NCBI GenBank assembly: GCA_040774885.1
Contig: JAXGTO010000014.1
Location: forward strand, 1-54,880
From: JAXGTO01 sp040774885
Lineage (GTDB): Bacteria > Actinomycetota > Coriobacteriia > Coriobacteriales > Eggerthellaceae
Length of the DNA stretch: 54,880 bases
Direction: 5' to 3'
The notes under the pieces are model-generated. The model was given only the letters and a program-made list of their open reading frames with translations. It made no database searches and was not told where the DNA came from. Below, one piece after another: positions 1 to 7,538 of the stretch (positions within the stretch are counted from its first letter, which is position 1; each line of letters opens with the position of its first letter). The translations under genes were made by a program, and so were the position numbers.

Positions 1-86
1 CGGGCGGCCCACCCCCCCCACTACAACCCAACACCCCCCGCCCCGGGGGCCCCGCCGCTTCATTCATCCATGTGGGAGCTGTCGAA
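1..86. other. C-rich window edge downstream of cytochrome 1
   Basis: The first 57 bases are very C-rich on the plus strand, with runs of eight and six C and a CCCCGGGG core. They lie just after the stop of the first cytochrome gene, so on the minus strand this could be the rest of a GC-rich terminator. The runs could equally be a low-quality contig end. No gene is seen here. Confidence 0.3.
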
Positions 87-767
87 TCAGAAATCCACTT
101 CGTCTGCCGCCACATCGGCACCTACCCAGCCATCAGGCAACTCCGCTGCCGCATCGCTGTGGCATTCCGAGCAACTGATGGTGGAAGCGCGATGCGCTTT
201 ATGGCAATCACTGCATTCCAGCTGACCATGCTGCGACTGATCGTGCGGGTTGCGCGCCATGTACGCCGTGGATTGCACCAGGTCATCGCGTGTGTAAATA
301 CCCAATCCGTCATGGCAGCCGCTCTTCAGGCAGAAGCTGTCGGGGTCATCGTTGCCCACCGCGCTGGTAAGATCTTCCAGGCTGCGCTCATCAAGCGGGT
401 AGTAATAATTGCCAGAAACCCAATTGACCCCCTCGCTCACCTGCTGGCCCATGTTGGCCTCATGGCATTCCAGGCACGTGACGCCCGCATCCTTGTGTCC
501 CACCACCATCATGGCGCTGGCGTTGGAAACCTCTACACCGTAGGCATCCGTCGCCGGCTGCCCCGCCGTGGCCTCATACGTCTCCAAATAACCGTCCATC
601 GGCGTATGGCAGATGGCCCCGCAAAAGCTAGGCTGCTCATGCCAAGTCCAACCGCCAACGCCGGCAACCACTAAAACCACGGCCACGATACCGACGACAA
701 CGGGCCACTTCTTCTTCTCCTGTTTAGCAGCAGGCTGCTCCGCGATGCGTTCCTTCGATTCTTTCAT
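87..767 (-). CDS. Membrane-anchored pentaheme cytochrome c, NapC/NirT/NrfH-like (module 1)
   Basis: The 226-aa product has a Lys-rich cytoplasmic start, one membrane segment (about residues 21-43) and then a periplasmic or extracellular multiheme domain. Heme-binding motifs are CGAICH (49-54, CX3CH), CLECH (98-102), CLKSGCH (146-152, CX4CH), CSDCH (185-189) and CSECH (199-203). The first heme sits directly after the anchor, as in quinol-oxidising NrfH-type cytochromes, so a role passing electrons from menaquinol to the upstream flavoprotein is inferred. An ATG at 797 overlaps the flavoprotein stop (TGATG), but a GGGAGG ribosome site precedes the ATG at 767, which I chose. It is closely similar to the cytochrome of module 2, above all from heme 2 to heme 5. 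Confidence 0.88.
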   Translation of the reverse strand: MKESKERIAEQPAAKQEKKKWPVVVGIVAVVLVVAGVGGWTWHEQPSFCGAICHTPMDGYLETYEATAGQPATDAYGVEVSNASAMMVVGHKDAGVTCLECHEANMGQQVSEGVNWVSGNYYYPLDERSLEDLTSAVGNDDPDSFCLKSGCHDGLGIYTRDDLVQSTAYMARNPHDQSQHGQLECSDCHKAHRASTISCSECHSDAAAELPDGWVGADVAADEVDF

Positions 768-796
768 GTCGATCAGATCCTCCCTTCGCGCCTGCA

Positions 797-2434
797 TCAG
801 TTATCGGATAGGGCGTGACGGGCCGAAATGCGCCCAAAGGCCATCGCTTCGCCCACGTTGCCGTCGCCTTGATACAGATATCCCCAAACCGATCCGAATT
901 CACCGGCAGAATACAGGCCGGGAATAGGGTCCCCCGCCGTATCGAGAACCTCGCCATTCGCAGAGCGCTTGGGGCCTCCGTCGGTGTTCAGCATGGCGGG
1001 ATTGCAACGCTGGGCATAAAACGGAGCCGTGCGAATGGGTGTCAGCGTATCAGACGGGCGGTAGAAGGCCAGGTCTTCCCCGCCGTCGCAAAATCCGTTC
1101 CACGTCTCGATGGTCTTGGCCAGCTGGTCGGCGGGAACGCCGGTCTTCGCAGCCAGTTCCTCGATGGTGTCGGCGCTGTACAACCAGCCATCCTCAACAG
1201 GGTTCTGGGTATTGGCGGTCTTGAAGTCGAATGCGCTTTCATAGGAATCCTGGTCGAAGATGAACCAGCCGATGGACGGCATGGGAAGATGCCCCCACTC
1301 TCCACCGAACTGCATGACGCCATGACGGCTGCCCACATGCAGCGACAGATCGTCCGAAATCGCGTCATCTGCCAAGTCGAGTGACTTATGGCCATTCCAA
1401 TCCATGTAAAAGCGGCGTCCGTTCTTGCCAACCGTTATGCCCTTGTTCTTGAATTTATGGCTGGTGAGCGCTCCGTTTGAAAACGACGTGTTGTCCAGAT
1501 TTCGGCCGGCCATCCAGAACCCGGCGGCATTGTGCATATGCCAGAAATCAGCGCCGAACCGTGCGGCGATCTTGTGGCCGTCACCGGTGTTGCCCTTCCC
1601 CGCAAACGAAATGGCGGTACCTACGCCGCAAAAGCCTTCCAGGAACTCCTCATTGTGCTCGTATCCGCCGCAGCACATGATGACACCCTTGGTGGCTTTG
1701 ATGTTCTTGCCGTCAGCCACCACGCCCACAATACGTCCGCTGCTGTCTTGCAGAAGATCTTCGAGCGGCGCCTTCATGCGCATCTCGACAGATCCAGAGC
1801 ATTCGTCAGCGCAGATATGGTTCAAGAAATTGAACACATGATTGAACGGAGCTTCCGCGTTGTCGTTGAAGCTGTATTCGGCACTCGCCCAGCTGGCGAA
1901 TTCGCGGTACTCGGATTTGGTTCGATCAGCGTACACTCCGCGCGTAGTGTCAAGCATATCCATCGTGGCGCCAAGATCGAGCACCCACTGCAGGTTCTCA
2001 TCGATGCCAGTGGCAAATGCCTCGAGGACATCATCGGGAATAGAAGGACCGCTGGCCGTTTTGGCCATGTCCTTGAGGTATTGCACGGGATACTCGTTTT
2101 GATCGTCCCGACCCAAGAAGTCACCAGCGCAAACCGGCGAGCAACCATTGGCCTTTGCTTCCTTTTCAATCAGCAAGCATTTGGCGCCGTTGCCCTCGCG
2201 CGCCACGGTGATGGCCGAAGCCAATCCCGCGATGCCGCCGCCTACCACCACGACATCGAATTCATCATCGAAGCTGACACCATCCGCATTGCCGGCACCC
2301 GATGACACAGAGCTCGAGCCCTCGCGACTCTTGGGGGCGCACCCCGTCAAAATGCCACCGACGGCAAGACCTGCCGACCCCAGAGCCGCCTTCGCGATGA
2401 ACCCACGACGCGACATTCCTTGCGAACTTCCCAT
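797..2434 (-). CDS. Tat-exported FAD-dependent reductase, fumarate-reductase flavoprotein family (module 1)
   Basis: The 545-aa product starts with a twin-arginine signal (SRRGF, residues 8-12), a hydrophobic stretch and a possible lipobox ending at Cys32 (LTGC). An FAD-binding Rossmann motif follows at about 65-70 (GGGIAG) inside VVVVGGGIAG. The C-terminus carries the family's GLYSAGE cofactor segment. Where fumarate reductases have HTMGG this protein has NTDGG, and the ANRLGGN arginine region reads YQGDGN, so the acceptor is probably not fumarate. The start was set at the ATG with AAAGGAGAGG upstream; an in-frame TTG at 2452 overlaps that ribosome site. The gene is followed directly by its cytochrome partner and preceded by a LuxR regulator on the same strand. 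The pairing resembles the Eggerthella cgr-type arrangement; the substrate is unknown. Confidence 0.88.
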   Translation of the reverse strand: MGSSQGMSRRGFIAKAALGSAGLAVGGILTGCAPKSREGSSSVSSGAGNADGVSFDDEFDVVVVGGGIAGLASAITVAREGNGAKCLLIEKEAKANGCSPVCAGDFLGRDDQNEYPVQYLKDMAKTASGPSIPDDVLEAFATGIDENLQWVLDLGATMDMLDTTRGVYADRTKSEYREFASWASAEYSFNDNAEAPFNHVFNFLNHICADECSGSVEMRMKAPLEDLLQDSSGRIVGVVADGKNIKATKGVIMCCGGYEHNEEFLEGFCGVGTAISFAGKGNTGDGHKIAARFGADFWHMHNAAGFWMAGRNLDNTSFSNGALTSHKFKNKGITVGKNGRRFYMDWNGHKSLDLADDAISDDLSLHVGSRHGVMQFGGEWGHLPMPSIGWFIFDQDSYESAFDFKTANTQNPVEDGWLYSADTIEELAAKTGVPADQLAKTIETWNGFCDGGEDLAFYRPSDTLTPIRTAPFYAQRCNPAMLNTDGGPKRSANGEVLDTAGDPIPGLYSAGEFGSVWGYLYQGDGNVGEAMAFGRISARHALSDN

Positions 2435-2469
2435 GGTCCCTCTCCTTTTCAACGATTGACGCGCTTACA

Positions 2470-2498
2470 TTGATAGAAAGGTAACGCCGAGCAGGCAA
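2470..2498 (-). promoter_or_regulatory. Candidate promoter of the module 1 flavoprotein gene
   Basis: On the minus strand TTGCCT (2498-2493) and TATCAA (2475-2470) are separated by 17 nt and lie 36 nt before the flavoprotein start. The match to a sigma-70-type promoter is moderate; no experiment supports it. Confidence 0.4.
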
Positions 2499-2538
2499 AG
2501 CGCCGTCACCCTTAGAGGACACAACGCCTGAATAATGT

Positions 2539-2559
2539 CCCCCTTTTTGGGTAGACCCT
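2539..2559. promoter_or_regulatory. Possible LuxR-type operator upstream of module 1
   Basis: On the minus strand this reads GGGTCTACCC, then five A, then a G run: three G/C triplet half-sites separated by about 4 and 5 bases. A similarly built element (GGGATAGACCC, four T, GG) lies between the divergent regulator and flavoprotein of module 2 at 7442-7460. Both modules have the same regulator type, so a shared binding site is plausible but unproven. Confidence 0.35.
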
Positions 2560-2584
2560 GTAAAACACCAGATGGAGAAAGTGA

Positions 2585-4075
2585 TTATGGTTCGAAGTGG
2601 TCGATATAGGCAATGAGCGCTTGCTTGCCCGAAACGCCCACTTTGCCATAAATGCGCCTGAGGTAGGTCTTTACGGTTTCGCGGGAAATGAACAGTTTCT
2701 TGCCGATGTTCTCCATGCTGTAGCCATGAATGGTCTCTGCAAGCACTGCGCTTTCTCTCTCGCTCAATTCATAGTGATCGCAAAATGCCGCAAGGCGTCC
2801 AGCGAAAGCGTCGACGTTGTCATCGTGGCCATCGGAATCCGCAGTCGAGTCCGGCACAGCCTGAACCGCTGCAGCGGTTTGCCAACGCTTTGATATGACG
2901 AAGAACAAAAGGCCGAACAGCGCCATCACCCATAATGAGATAAGACAGATGGATGACATGAACGAGAAGTCGATGGCATTGGAAGCATAGAGCTGCGAGG
3001 CTATGAGGCGCGCGGCGGCCGTTGATAGTTCGAACAACCCGTAGAAGATGCCGAAATAGAGATAGGTGCGCCGCACGTCTTCGAAACTTTTGCGCGCCAG
3101 CAGCACCCAGAACAACACCTGATAAATGGTGTAGCCGCATTTTATGAAGAGCCCCGAATACGCAGCCCCTTGCGCCCAGAGGAACGGCAAGACCAAACAA
3201 CCGGTGGCGTATAGGGGGAACGACAGATAGAGAATCTCATCGAAATCGAAGCGAGAGCCGCGGTAGACACCGTAGACCACCAGCAGCACCAGCAGACCGA
3301 TGGCTGCGAATTCATTTGTAGCGTCATAGAGGCCGGAATTGGTGTTCTGCGTGGAACTGATTTGGGCCAATAAGCCGAAAAAGAAAGGGAACAACGTAGT
3401 AGCAGCACCAATGAGCATCCATTCCTGACTGTTCGAAAGGAAGTGGAAAAGCCGTTCGCGTTCGGGACGAATGACCATGCCCTGCTGCATCTGATGTTCG
3501 TCTGCCGAAGCTCCACGACGCTGCTTATCCCATATGCACCACGCAAGAATGGCTATGCCCGCGATCTTGCCCAATGGACGCAGCATCACGATTACTTCGG
3601 AAGGCCAATACAGCGTAAGGCAGTACAGCACCTCATTGATGAGATAGGCCACAGGAATGGCAACTGCGCTGAACTTGGGCCGATACGTGGAAAGCAAATG
3701 AGCGTACAAAAGGATGATGCAAGCTTCGCCCAGTCCCGTGAATATCCCAGAACAAAGGCCGAGCGCGAAATACTCAGAGGAATCGGGCGGTACAACGGCC
3801 ATCCCGACATAAGCGGCAATATGCACCCCCGTGAAAACAATACCGAGCACCAAAAGGTTTTTGACTGAGGGGATGTGATTGCGAAAGATGTAGGCGATAG
3901 CCACGCATCCAGCCACCTTGACGAAACGAGCCAGATAAAGCGTGTAGTCGGGAACCAGAGAGGCCTCGTTGCGTGCCGTCCATACCGCCGACAGGAACAA
4001 GGCGAACCCGATGGTCGCCAAAGCAAGCGGCGGCCATGCCGATTTTGCTTTGCCAGAGGCCCTGCTCTCCGTCAT
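2585..4075 (-). CDS. Membrane-integral LuxR-family transcriptional regulator (module 1)
   Basis: The 496-aa protein has an N-terminal region of about 400 residues made almost wholly of hydrophobic segments (roughly 10-12 helices). A charged linker leads to a C-terminal LuxR/GerE helix-turn-helix at about 430-490, with the family signature LSERESAVL, GYSMENIGKKL and SRETVKTYLRRIYGKVGV. This architecture is common in Eggerthellaceae next to flavoprotein reductase genes, where the membrane part is thought to sense a small molecule. A GGGGG ribosome site lies 6-7 nt before the ATG. The gene lies upstream of the flavoprotein on the same strand, separated by 150 nt that hold a candidate promoter and operator. 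It is a paralogue of the regulator at 7539. Confidence 0.88.
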   Translation of the reverse strand: MTESRASGKAKSAWPPLALATIGFALFLSAVWTARNEASLVPDYTLYLARFVKVAGCVAIAYIFRNHIPSVKNLLVLGIVFTGVHIAAYVGMAVVPPDSSEYFALGLCSGIFTGLGEACIILLYAHLLSTYRPKFSAVAIPVAYLINEVLYCLTLYWPSEVIVMLRPLGKIAGIAILAWCIWDKQRRGASADEHQMQQGMVIRPERERLFHFLSNSQEWMLIGAATTLFPFFFGLLAQISSTQNTNSGLYDATNEFAAIGLLVLLVVYGVYRGSRFDFDEILYLSFPLYATGCLVLPFLWAQGAAYSGLFIKCGYTIYQVLFWVLLARKSFEDVRRTYLYFGIFYGLFELSTAAARLIASQLYASNAIDFSFMSSICLISLWVMALFGLLFFVISKRWQTAAAVQAVPDSTADSDGHDDNVDAFAGRLAAFCDHYELSERESAVLAETIHGYSMENIGKKLFISRETVKTYLRRIYGKVGVSGKQALIAYIDHFEP

Positions 4076-4130
4076 CGATTCCCCCTTCTTCCGTCGGCCA
4101 TTGTAGCGTACTTATCGGACGAGAAACGAA

Positions 4131-4160
4131 GAAGCGCCGGACCCGCGGGCCCGGCGCTTC
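4131..4160. terminator. GC-rich hairpin downstream of veg
   Basis: A 10-bp perfect stem GAAGCGCCGG / CCGGCGCTTC encloses a 10-nt loop that itself contains CCCGCGGG. It lies just after the veg stop on the minus strand and before the LuxR gene. The T tract is poor, so rho-independence is not certain. Confidence 0.6.
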
Positions 4161-4190
4161 TCGTACTTCTATTCGATTGTAGGCTGCACC

Positions 4191-4532
4191 CTAGATCAAG
4201 GGCTGCGCCGCTTCGCCTTCGGCCAGAACGGCAACCGGCTCTTCTTCGGCATCTTCTTCGATGAAGGGATCGAATAGCGATTCGCCGTTTTGGGAAAGCT
4301 CGACGGTGCCGGTGAGCACGTCGACGTACTGGTAGGACTGACGAGCCTTGCGACCGCGCTTGCGGTCGACGTCCATGATGAACAGCTGCGGATGCACCTG
4401 CACGAGCACGCCCTCGGATTCAACGATTTTGGAGCGTCCCATGTTGGCGCGGACCGACAGACGCTGCCCGACGAAATCATCCAGCGTGGAATGGATGGAA
4501 TCGACGATTTGTGCCTGTTTTGCTAGATCCAT
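4191..4532 (-). CDS. veg: Veg family protein
   Basis: The 113-aa protein matches the small Veg family: an N-terminal helix, then a beta-rich core with the family's GQRLSVRANMGRSKIVESEG stretch and the later QYVDVLTGTVELS stretch. In Bacillus, Veg is a short highly expressed protein encoded after ksgA and linked to biofilm formation and spore outgrowth; its role in Actinobacteria is not established. The C-terminus has an acidic extension (EEDAEEEP). I chose the ATG at 4532 because the family starts near its first helix; upstream in-frame codons give a poor match. Here veg is an island between two redox modules instead of next to rsmA. Confidence 0.82.
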   Translation of the reverse strand: MDLAKQAQIVDSIHSTLDDFVGQRLSVRANMGRSKIVESEGVLVQVHPQLFIMDVDRKRGRKARQSYQYVDVLTGTVELSQNGESLFDPFIEEDAEEEPVAVLAEGEAAQPLI

Positions 4533-4720
4533 GTCAAAGTTCTTCTTTCTTGATATCGGTACAGAAATAACGTCGCCAAGTTTACCATGCGCGTCAATGA
4601 ATGCAATATGCAGCAAGGCGGCGCCGATAATCTTTGCAATGCGCACACATTTTTGGCGGCCTCCACCTGCGATGGTACGACCTCCAAAGCGATTCGCTCC
4701 TACCTGTCCCCCGATACCGC

Positions 4721-4748
4721 GATGCCCGCCAACCAGGTGACGGGCATC
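4721..4748. terminator. Weak hairpin after cytochrome 2
   Basis: GATGCCCG (4721-4728) pairs with CGGGCATC (4741-4748) across a 12-nt loop, 27 nt beyond the cytochrome stop on the minus strand. There is no T tract. It may end the module 2 transcript. Confidence 0.35.
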
Positions 4749-4774
4749 TCGGCAAAACTAGGAGGGCGGAAGAA

Positions 4775-5488
4775 TCAATCGACCGAATACGAAGACATGT
4801 AGTCCTCGGATTCAGTGGCCGTGATCCAACCATCGGGCAGTTCACCCGCGGAATCGGTATGGCATTCCGAGCAGCTGATGGTGGAAGCGCGATGCGCCTT
4901 GTGGCAATCGCTGCATTCCAGCTCGCCGTGTTGCGACTGATCGTGCGGGTTGCGCGTCATGTACGACGTGGATTTCACCAGGTCGTCGCGAGTGGAGATT
5001 CCCAGGCTGTCATGGCAGCCGCTCTTCAAGCAGAAGCTGTCGGAATCGTTGTTGCCAACGGCGCTGGTAAGATCGCTCAGGCTGCGCTCATCGAGCGGCA
5101 CGTAATAGTTGCCCGAGATCCAAGTGACGCCTTCGCTCACTTGCTGGCCTATGTTGGACTCATGGCAATCGAGGCAGGTGAGGCCAGCCGACTTGTGGGT
5201 GACGGCGAGCATGGCATTGGAGTTGCTCACTTCGTTGCCATAGGCATCGGTGGCTTCGGAGTTGGGCTGCGAATCATAGGATTCCAGATATCCGGCCATC
5301 GGATAATGGCAGACGGTGCCGCAGAAACTCGGCTGCTCATGCCAAATCCAGCCGCCGATACCGGCTACCACCAGCACCACGGCCACGATTCCCACGACCA
5401 TGGGCCACTTCTTCTTCGTTTTCTTGGACGAAGGTGCGGCGGCAGAAGGTTGCGCCGCTTCCGTCTCCTTCTTCGTTTCTTCACTCAT
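4775..5488 (-). CDS. Membrane-anchored pentaheme cytochrome c, NapC/NirT/NrfH-like (module 2)
   Basis: The 237-aa product has an Ala/Lys-rich cytoplasmic lead, one membrane anchor (about 28-50) and five heme motifs: CGTVCH (56-61, CX3CH), CLDCH (105-109), CLKSGCH (153-159, CX4CH), CSDCH (192-196) and CSECH (206-210). Layout and spacing are nearly the same as in the module 1 cytochrome, and long stretches around hemes 3-5 are identical. It presumably takes electrons from the quinol pool for the flavoprotein encoded 21 nt upstream. A GGGAGG site 10 nt before the ATG supports the start. The N-terminal lead differs from that of its twin and looks like a spacer. Confidence 0.88.
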   Translation of the reverse strand: MSEETKKETEAAQPSAAAPSSKKTKKKWPMVVGIVAVVLVVAGIGGWIWHEQPSFCGTVCHYPMAGYLESYDSQPNSEATDAYGNEVSNSNAMLAVTHKSAGLTCLDCHESNIGQQVSEGVTWISGNYYVPLDERSLSDLTSAVGNNDSDSFCLKSGCHDSLGISTRDDLVKSTSYMTRNPHDQSQHGELECSDCHKAHRASTISCSECHTDSAGELPDGWITATESEDYMSSYSVD

Positions 5489-5509
5489 AATGCATCGTCC
5501 TCCCTTAGC

Positions 5510-7306
5510 CTACGCGCGCTTGGCAGCGTTGGCGCCGGCGACCTTGCCGTACATCATGCACATGCCCGAGCTCAAGCCCTTCATCGAAATGGGGTACTGC
5601 ACATTGAAGCGCCCGCCCTGGGGAGCGCCGCAGACGTACAGACCGGGGATGATCTTGCGGTCGGTGTTGTACACGTGGCACTCGTTGTCGGAATCGAATC
5701 CGCCCAGATTGGCCAGGCTCAAAGCGCAGCCGCACTCGGCAGCGTAGAAGGGACCGTTTTCAAGGGCGAACAGACGCTGAGAGCTCTTGCCGAAGTCGGT
5801 GTCGTCACCGGCTTTGCACAGCGTGTTGTAGTGCTCGATGGAAGCCTTCGCGGTGGCGACATCGATGCCGTCGAGCTTGCTCAGCAAAGCGTCGATGGTG
5901 TCAGCCTTGAAGCAACGGCCATCGGAGACGGCGCTGTCGATATCGGCCTGGGTGCGCACGTTGATCTTGAGACCCGAAGCCGTGTAATCGGGCAGAGCTT
6001 CTTCGCGATAGATGCATGCCACGCCGTGGGCAGCCGGGAAGTACTGCAGCTGCTCGGGCCAAGAAGCGTCGAAGAACTGGTAGGCCTTGCGCTCAGGCTG
6101 GAGCTCCACCTGGTTCTCGAGTTGCTGGCCGGGGATGTCCTCGTTCATGAAACGCTCACCGCGCAGATTGAGCCACAGATAACCGTTGTTGCCGATGACG
6201 CCGCGGCCGTCGGCTCCGGCACCGCCGCCCATGTGGTGGATCATCGGGGCATGCCACTGCTCGATGGCAGCACCGGCCCAAACGCCCATCTTATGGCCGT
6301 CGCCCACATTGGTGTAATTGCCGCTGGAATCCATATCCAGGCTGAGGATCTTGATGCCGTTTTCGACGCAAGCCGGCGCGAAGTACTTCATCATGTCTTC
6401 ATTGGCCAGGTAGTCGCCCGTGGCGATGACCACGCTCTTGGCATTGATCTTGATGTACTTGTCAGACCCGCTGGCCTGCGCGTAGATGCCTGCGATGCCG
6501 CCGTCGTCATCGGTGATCAGCTCGACGCCCTTGGTGTTGTAGCGGATGTCCGCGCCAGCGTCTTCGGCAACCTTGAGGTTTTCCGCCATGGCGGTGGCCA
6601 GGCTGCTGAAGCCGATCGACGTCGGATAGCAGGGCATAGCCTCTTTGGTGTAGTCATACGATGCCAACATGGGCACGAAATACGGATACAGGTAATTGGA
6701 GCGGCTGGCTTCGGGGATCTCCTCGTACGATTCCTTGGCGATGTAGAGATCGCTGCACGGCTCGATGAACCAATCGAGCGCTGCGCCAGATTCATCGTAG
6801 TAGCGGTTGATGATGCCGAAGTTGCTGTGGTGGCTGCCTTCTTCCATGTGCATGTTGACGACGGTGTTCTTGTCCAAGAAGCCGTCACCGCGATCCCACG
6901 TGGCCTGCGTCTTGCCGCCCAGGATGGCCATGTCGCTTGCCACGCTGTTCAACTTTGCGGAAGCCTCCAGGCATACCAGCTTCGCGCCGGATTCGGCCGC
7001 CGAACGTGCCGCAGGAACGCCCGAGCATCCCAAACCGACGACCACGACGTCGGCATCGACCGTTTCTTCGACCTGAGAATCAGAAATGGAAGGGGCATCG
7101 CCCAGCCAGGGCATGGTTCCCGTTCCGTCGAAGCCCACCGTGCTTTCGCCGGAAGCCGACGAACTCGAAGAGCTGCTTGACCCGCTCGCTTTGGGATTGA
7201 CCGTCGGTGCGCATCCGGCCAAACCGGCCGCTGCCCCTGCGGCGATAATGCCCGCTCCGCCCAAAAACGCACGGCGCGACAGTCCCTTCCTCGTTTCCTC
7301 ACTCAT
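5510..7306 (-). CDS. Tat-exported FAD-dependent reductase, fumarate-reductase flavoprotein family (module 2)
   Basis: The 598-aa product opens with a twin-arginine signal (SRRAF, residues 10-14) and a possible lipobox at Cys32 (LAGC), followed by a Ser-rich linker. The dinucleotide-binding motif GLGCSG is at about 91-96. The C-terminus has a GLYVCGAPQGG cofactor segment that departs strongly from the usual AGE-x-ANRLGGN pattern, and no HTMGG-type histidine is present. It is clearly more distant from the module 1 enzyme than their cytochromes are from each other. A different, unknown acceptor is inferred. The ATG at 7306 has AAAGGGG upstream; earlier in-frame codons lack a ribosome site and would spoil the signal peptide. 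Confidence 0.86.
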   Translation of the reverse strand: MSEETRKGLSRRAFLGGAGIIAAGAAAGLAGCAPTVNPKASGSSSSSSSSASGESTVGFDGTGTMPWLGDAPSISDSQVEETVDADVVVVGLGCSGVPAARSAAESGAKLVCLEASAKLNSVASDMAILGGKTQATWDRGDGFLDKNTVVNMHMEEGSHHSNFGIINRYYDESGAALDWFIEPCSDLYIAKESYEEIPEASRSNYLYPYFVPMLASYDYTKEAMPCYPTSIGFSSLATAMAENLKVAEDAGADIRYNTKGVELITDDDGGIAGIYAQASGSDKYIKINAKSVVIATGDYLANEDMMKYFAPACVENGIKILSLDMDSSGNYTNVGDGHKMGVWAGAAIEQWHAPMIHHMGGGAGADGRGVIGNNGYLWLNLRGERFMNEDIPGQQLENQVELQPERKAYQFFDASWPEQLQYFPAAHGVACIYREEALPDYTASGLKINVRTQADIDSAVSDGRCFKADTIDALLSKLDGIDVATAKASIEHYNTLCKAGDDTDFGKSSQRLFALENGPFYAAECGCALSLANLGGFDSDNECHVYNTDRKIIPGLYVCGAPQGGRFNVQYPISMKGLSSGMCMMYGKVAGANAAKRA

Positions 7307-7441
7307 GGATGAACCCCTTTCTATCCAGCCTTTCAACGGGATGCATGCCTCCATGCTGCACGTCCCGCCGCGTGGCGCCCTCCAGACTGCCACATGCTGA
7401 TTACGATGTATCATGTCGTTTACACGGGTGATTTGCATCGA

Positions 7442-7460
7442 CCAAAAGGGTCTATCCCGA
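7442..7460. promoter_or_regulatory. Possible LuxR-type operator between the module 2 regulator and flavoprotein
   Basis: The plus strand has GACCAAAAGGGTC (a small inverted repeat starting at 7440) running into TATCCC. On the minus strand it reads GGGATAGACCC, four T, GG, built like the element at 2539-2559. It sits midway in the 232-nt divergent gap. Confidence 0.35.
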
Positions 7461-7503
7461 GTAAACTGATGCTAAACCGGCAGGGATATTATTCTCTTAT
7501 AGC

Positions 7504-7509
7504 TATAAT
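7504..7509 (+). promoter_or_regulatory. Candidate -10 box of the module 2 LuxR gene
   Basis: TATAAT lies 30 nt before the ATG at 7539. No good -35 box is seen at 16-18 nt, which would suit a promoter needing an activator. Confidence 0.4.
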
Positions 7510-7538
7510 ACCACCGGCCGAAACGAGGGAGGACGGCG

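Noticed and set aside
4634..7180. 848-codon plus-strand open frame
   Set aside because: Antisense to cytochrome 2 and flavoprotein 2, both of which have clear motifs; the plus-strand product shows no family features.
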